A stretch of 64,000 nucleotides of DNA from Flammula alnicola. Taxonomy: Eukaryota > Basidiomycota > Agaricomycetes > Agaricales > Strophariaceae. The notes beneath the pieces were generated by a model, which was not told where the DNA came from, made no database searches, and saw only the letters and a program-made list of their open reading frames with translations. The translations under genes and the position numbers were made by a program. Positions 62,049-64,000 of this stretch are shown piece by piece. Position 1 is the first letter of the stretch, and each line of letters begins with the position of its first letter. Location: assembly GCA_015499995.1 (NCBI GenBank), contig JADNRV010000013.1, positions 434,001-498,000 on the forward strand, read 5' to 3'.

Positions 62049-63062
62049 TGGCCTCTCAACCTAAGAAGATCTGTAACTGCTCTCACTTTTGCCATGGAAT
62101 GGACAGCCTCGTATCTCAGGCTACCTACTACAACCATGCACCTTACCGGCGACAAAACCAACTTACGCCAATTACTGACAATTTTGTGGCCGCTCATGCA
62201 GCAAGTTTTTCCATCTGTGTCAACGATAACGGAGGAACAGCCGATGACTCCAGAGACTGAACCATCACCTATGCCAGACTCGGCCGCTCCTCTTGAACAA
62301 GTACAAGATGCTGGAATGGGCGGAATTGGGGCATTAGTGGTGGGAGAAACAAGCTCTGGATTACCGAAAGGATCCAAGTCTTTCAAAGTACGTGTGATTC
62401 ATGATCTTGGGATGACATTACTTACCATACTCTATCAAGCTCTCAATGCTGAAAAATCCTCTGTGAGTCGGCCTGCCTTTTTTCGGTTCAGCTCTCACTC
62501 ACCGCCTTGCATAGCACATTCTCTGCTCAAGTCACCTCTGGTCCCGCGGTCTCTCGTCTTGATGCCCTCAAATTGAATGGTATGTTTGTTGATCCTGGCT
62601 CTTGTTCTTCGCTAACAGATGCCTCTCATCTCCAGCTACAAAACCCTCAAAAAGCGAAATGGTTGCAATGCCACCGAGCTCAGGCTTGCCTTCAGCTTGT
62701 GAAACTGTTCTCGCTACACCTTCGGTACCCCCGAATCCACTGAATGCGGCCCTTTTCAAGTTTTCGACGAATAGCTTTGCTGAATGGTTCGTTGATCTTG
62801 CTACGTTGACACAATATCATGCTGACTAATTGTAGGAATCTTTTCGGGTATGAATACTGCAAGACGAATAAACGCGCCACGAAGCAAGAGGTGAAGGATG
62901 TGTTTGAAGCGCTCTCGGATAGCGAGAAGCTGGTCAGTTTGTTTCTCGAGCATTCCGCAATCTTTTAACTAATTGAATGTCTAATTTAAGAAATGGTCTG
63001 CTCTGCGTAAAGAGAAACTCGCACAAAAGGAGGCACGGAATGCTGTGGCCGTGGCGCAGTGA
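62049..63062 (+). CDS. HMG-box protein with N-terminal Cys-rich motif, inside the TIR element
   Basis: ATG at 62049 gives MASQPKKICNCSHFCHGM and ATYYNHAPYR, a Cys-Cys-Cys-His cluster of the kind found near KDZ-type transposon genes in mushrooms (this resemblance is from memory). The frame then changes near 62190-62210, without a normal intron, to an acidic region PMTPETEPSPMPD and GGIGALVVGE. After introns it continues KLSMLKNPL, FSAQVTSGPAVSRLDALKLN, NPLNAALFKFSTNSFAEW and a C-terminal HMG-box-like half (GYEYCKTNKRATKQEVKD, ALSDSEKLKWSALRKEK), stop at 63062. The segment NxFxxF...EVxxxxxALxxxEKxKW is HMG-like, but the match is partial. It may bind DNA. Whether the N-terminal Cys motif and the HMG part form one protein is not settled. 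Confidence 0.55.
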
Positions 63063-63354
63063 ATGGGCGAAGTGGCTCGAGGTGGGGTGGCGAGGCGCCG
63101 CGAGGGTCAATATGGTACACTACATGTTGGTTTTTTTCGGTTCATTTCGTTACACTGTATCACGTAGTACATGTAGTGGTATTGTCAGAAATTAACCGAT
63201 CTCATTCTATTAAAGCTACAACAAATCTTTTATTGAGTCAATGCCAACCCAAACTAACCGATTGTCATCGGTTAGATTCTAAATCCTGTGTTGTTATCGG
63301 TTTTGATCGGTGACATGTGCCCGAATCCGATTTCAACCAAAGACAACCAACCTC

Positions 63355-63376
63355 AACCGCCGGCATTCTCACTGGG
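63355..63376 (-). repeat. right terminal inverted repeat
   Basis: 22 bp, exact reverse complement of 61668-61689. Confidence 0.85.
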
Positions 63377-63383
63377 CCTCAGG
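63377..63383 (+). repeat. 7-bp target-site duplication, right copy
   Basis: CCTCAGG immediately outside the right inverted repeat, same orientation as 61661-61667. Confidence 0.6.
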
Positions 63384-63645
63384 CCTCAGTCGTTACACTC
63401 ACGTTGTGCCGTCTGAGGTCAGTAATATTCATCCACTATTTTACCTTTCAATGTTCATTTACTGATATAGCTACCTAAATTTACTCACTGCGTTTCGTAA
63501 ATACAATCCCGTATGACGAACGCCTGGAAGTATGCATTGTTATGCCTACTTCAAGTTGTGACTCAAAAGATAAGGGAGTTGCGGGTGGAACAGAGGCTGT
63601 CATTGAAGGGTAGACGTAAAATTGACCGTGGTCGTCCGAAGAATT
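63384..63645. other. 3' flank of the methyltransferase gene
   Basis: AT-rich, no gene seen. Confidence 0.45.
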
Positions 63646-64000
63646 TCATTCTGCATTCAGCTTGAGCTTCCATAACTCGACACCGTCCCACTCTGATTTG
63701 TCCCATTGAGCAGCTTTTTCGACTGCTTTAATAACCTTTTTATGGGGTATTCTTTCAACGCTAAACTGCCATTTTCCCTTGGCATCAGTGAGAAGGCGAT
63801 CTACCAGCACAGGATCGCGGCGTTCGATGCAGAGGAGAATCGGAGGAAAGTGAGACCCAGAGGTTGAAGCCGATAAGATACTCAGAGCATGGAGAGTACG
63901 CAGTATGGGTTCAATAAGTTCAGTCGAGTAAACAGTGTCTGCGGAAAAAATGAGATCGAATGGTGGACAGAGGGAAGTCAAAGATACGGCCGCCGCGGAA
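63646..64000 (-). CDS. family-16 (METTL21-like) protein lysine methyltransferase, 3' part
   Basis: C-terminal part of a seven-beta-strand methyltransferase; the gene continues beyond the right edge. Visible motifs are PPFDLIFSADTVYSTELI (post-II/motif IV region, DxxxAAD-like), PILRTLHAL, ILLCIERRDPVLVDRLL and the ending GVELWKLKLNAE. This pattern is typical of METTL21/EEF2KMT-type protein lysine methyltransferases. The SAM-binding GxGxG motif lies outside the window, so neither the substrate nor the exact subfamily can be named. Stop at 63646. Confidence 0.75.
   Translation of the reverse strand, partial: SAAAVSLTSLCPPFDLIFSADTVYSTELIEPILRTLHALSILSASTSGSHFPPILLCIERRDPVLVDRLLTDAKGKWQFSVERIPHKKVIKAVEKAAQWDKSEWDGVELWKLKLNAE

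Larger units (their letters stand above)
61668..63376. mobile_element. 1.7-kb DNA element with perfect 22-bp terminal inverted repeats
   Basis: The ends are exact inverted copies (61668-61689 and 63355-63376), beginning CCCAGTGAGAATGCCG, and are bracketed by a 7-bp direct repeat, the hallmark of cut-and-paste insertion. Subterminal sequence on both sides carries TTGGTTG motifs, and the right side has several copies of AACCGAT in both orientations. No transposase is recognisable inside; the only gene is the HMG-box gene at 62049-63062. It sits in the convergent gap between the EF-hand gene and a methyltransferase, so it disrupts neither. Superfamily is uncertain: 7-bp duplication does not match the usual hAT (8 bp) or Tc1 (TA) rule. 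Confidence 0.8.

Overview
This window is nuclear DNA from a basidiomycete fungus, most likely an Agaricomycete. Genes lie close together on both strands and are cut by many GT-AG introns of about 45-70 bp. The proteins are typical of mushroom-forming fungi: Mch1-type MFS carrier, Hal4-type kinase, PIG-H, OS-9, Prp28, Nop2 and several four-helix MARVEL-like membrane proteins. No tRNA, rRNA, CRISPR array or bacterial operon was recognised.

Layout. 1-7.9 kb: a SUR7/PalI-type membrane protein, the ribosome-biogenesis methyltransferase NOP2, a small secreted acidic-repeat protein with a cationic amphipathic helix, and a FUN14 mitochondrial protein. 8.2-16 kb: a membrane-protein block of three MARVEL-like four-helix genes surrounding an Hv1-type voltage-gated proton channel. 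16.7-33 kb: housekeeping genes for a PP4-regulatory-like HEAT protein, aspartate aminotransferase, a 78-residue AN1 zinc-finger protein, the plasma-membrane syntaxin, argininosuccinate lyase, an Mch1-like carrier, an AIG1/FAR-17a hydrolase and PIG-H. 33.1-38.7 kb: a gene that reads as an IST1 (ESCRT-III) domain spliced in frame to a degenerate TBC domain, then a fourth MARVEL-like gene. 40-44.1 kb: kynureninase and kynurenine 3-monooxygenase head to head, two successive steps of tryptophan-to-NAD metabolism. 44.2-52.7 kb: an AT-hook protein, the ER lectin OS-9/Yos9, an unassigned small gene and a Hal4-type kinase. 52.7-57.8 kb: gene-poor DNA with diverged tandem duplications. 57.8-64 kb: PRP28, a small EF-hand protein, a 1.7-kb terminal-inverted-repeat element carrying an HMG-box gene, and the 3' part of a family-16 lysine methyltransferase.

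A recurring technical signal affects all gene calls. In at least seven genes, including essential NOP2, the protein continues in the next frame as if one base were missing. The steps nearly always have the same sense, often fall in short homopolymers, and are densest (about ten) in the GC-rich 3' half of the Hal4-type kinase. I read them as consensus deletions rather than gene decay, so broken CDSs here should not be called pseudogenes without read-level checking.

The observations most worth following are the IST1-TBC fusion, the TIR element with an HMG-box and Cys-rich cargo, the secreted protein with a buried antimicrobial-like helix, and the proton channel within the MARVEL-like block.
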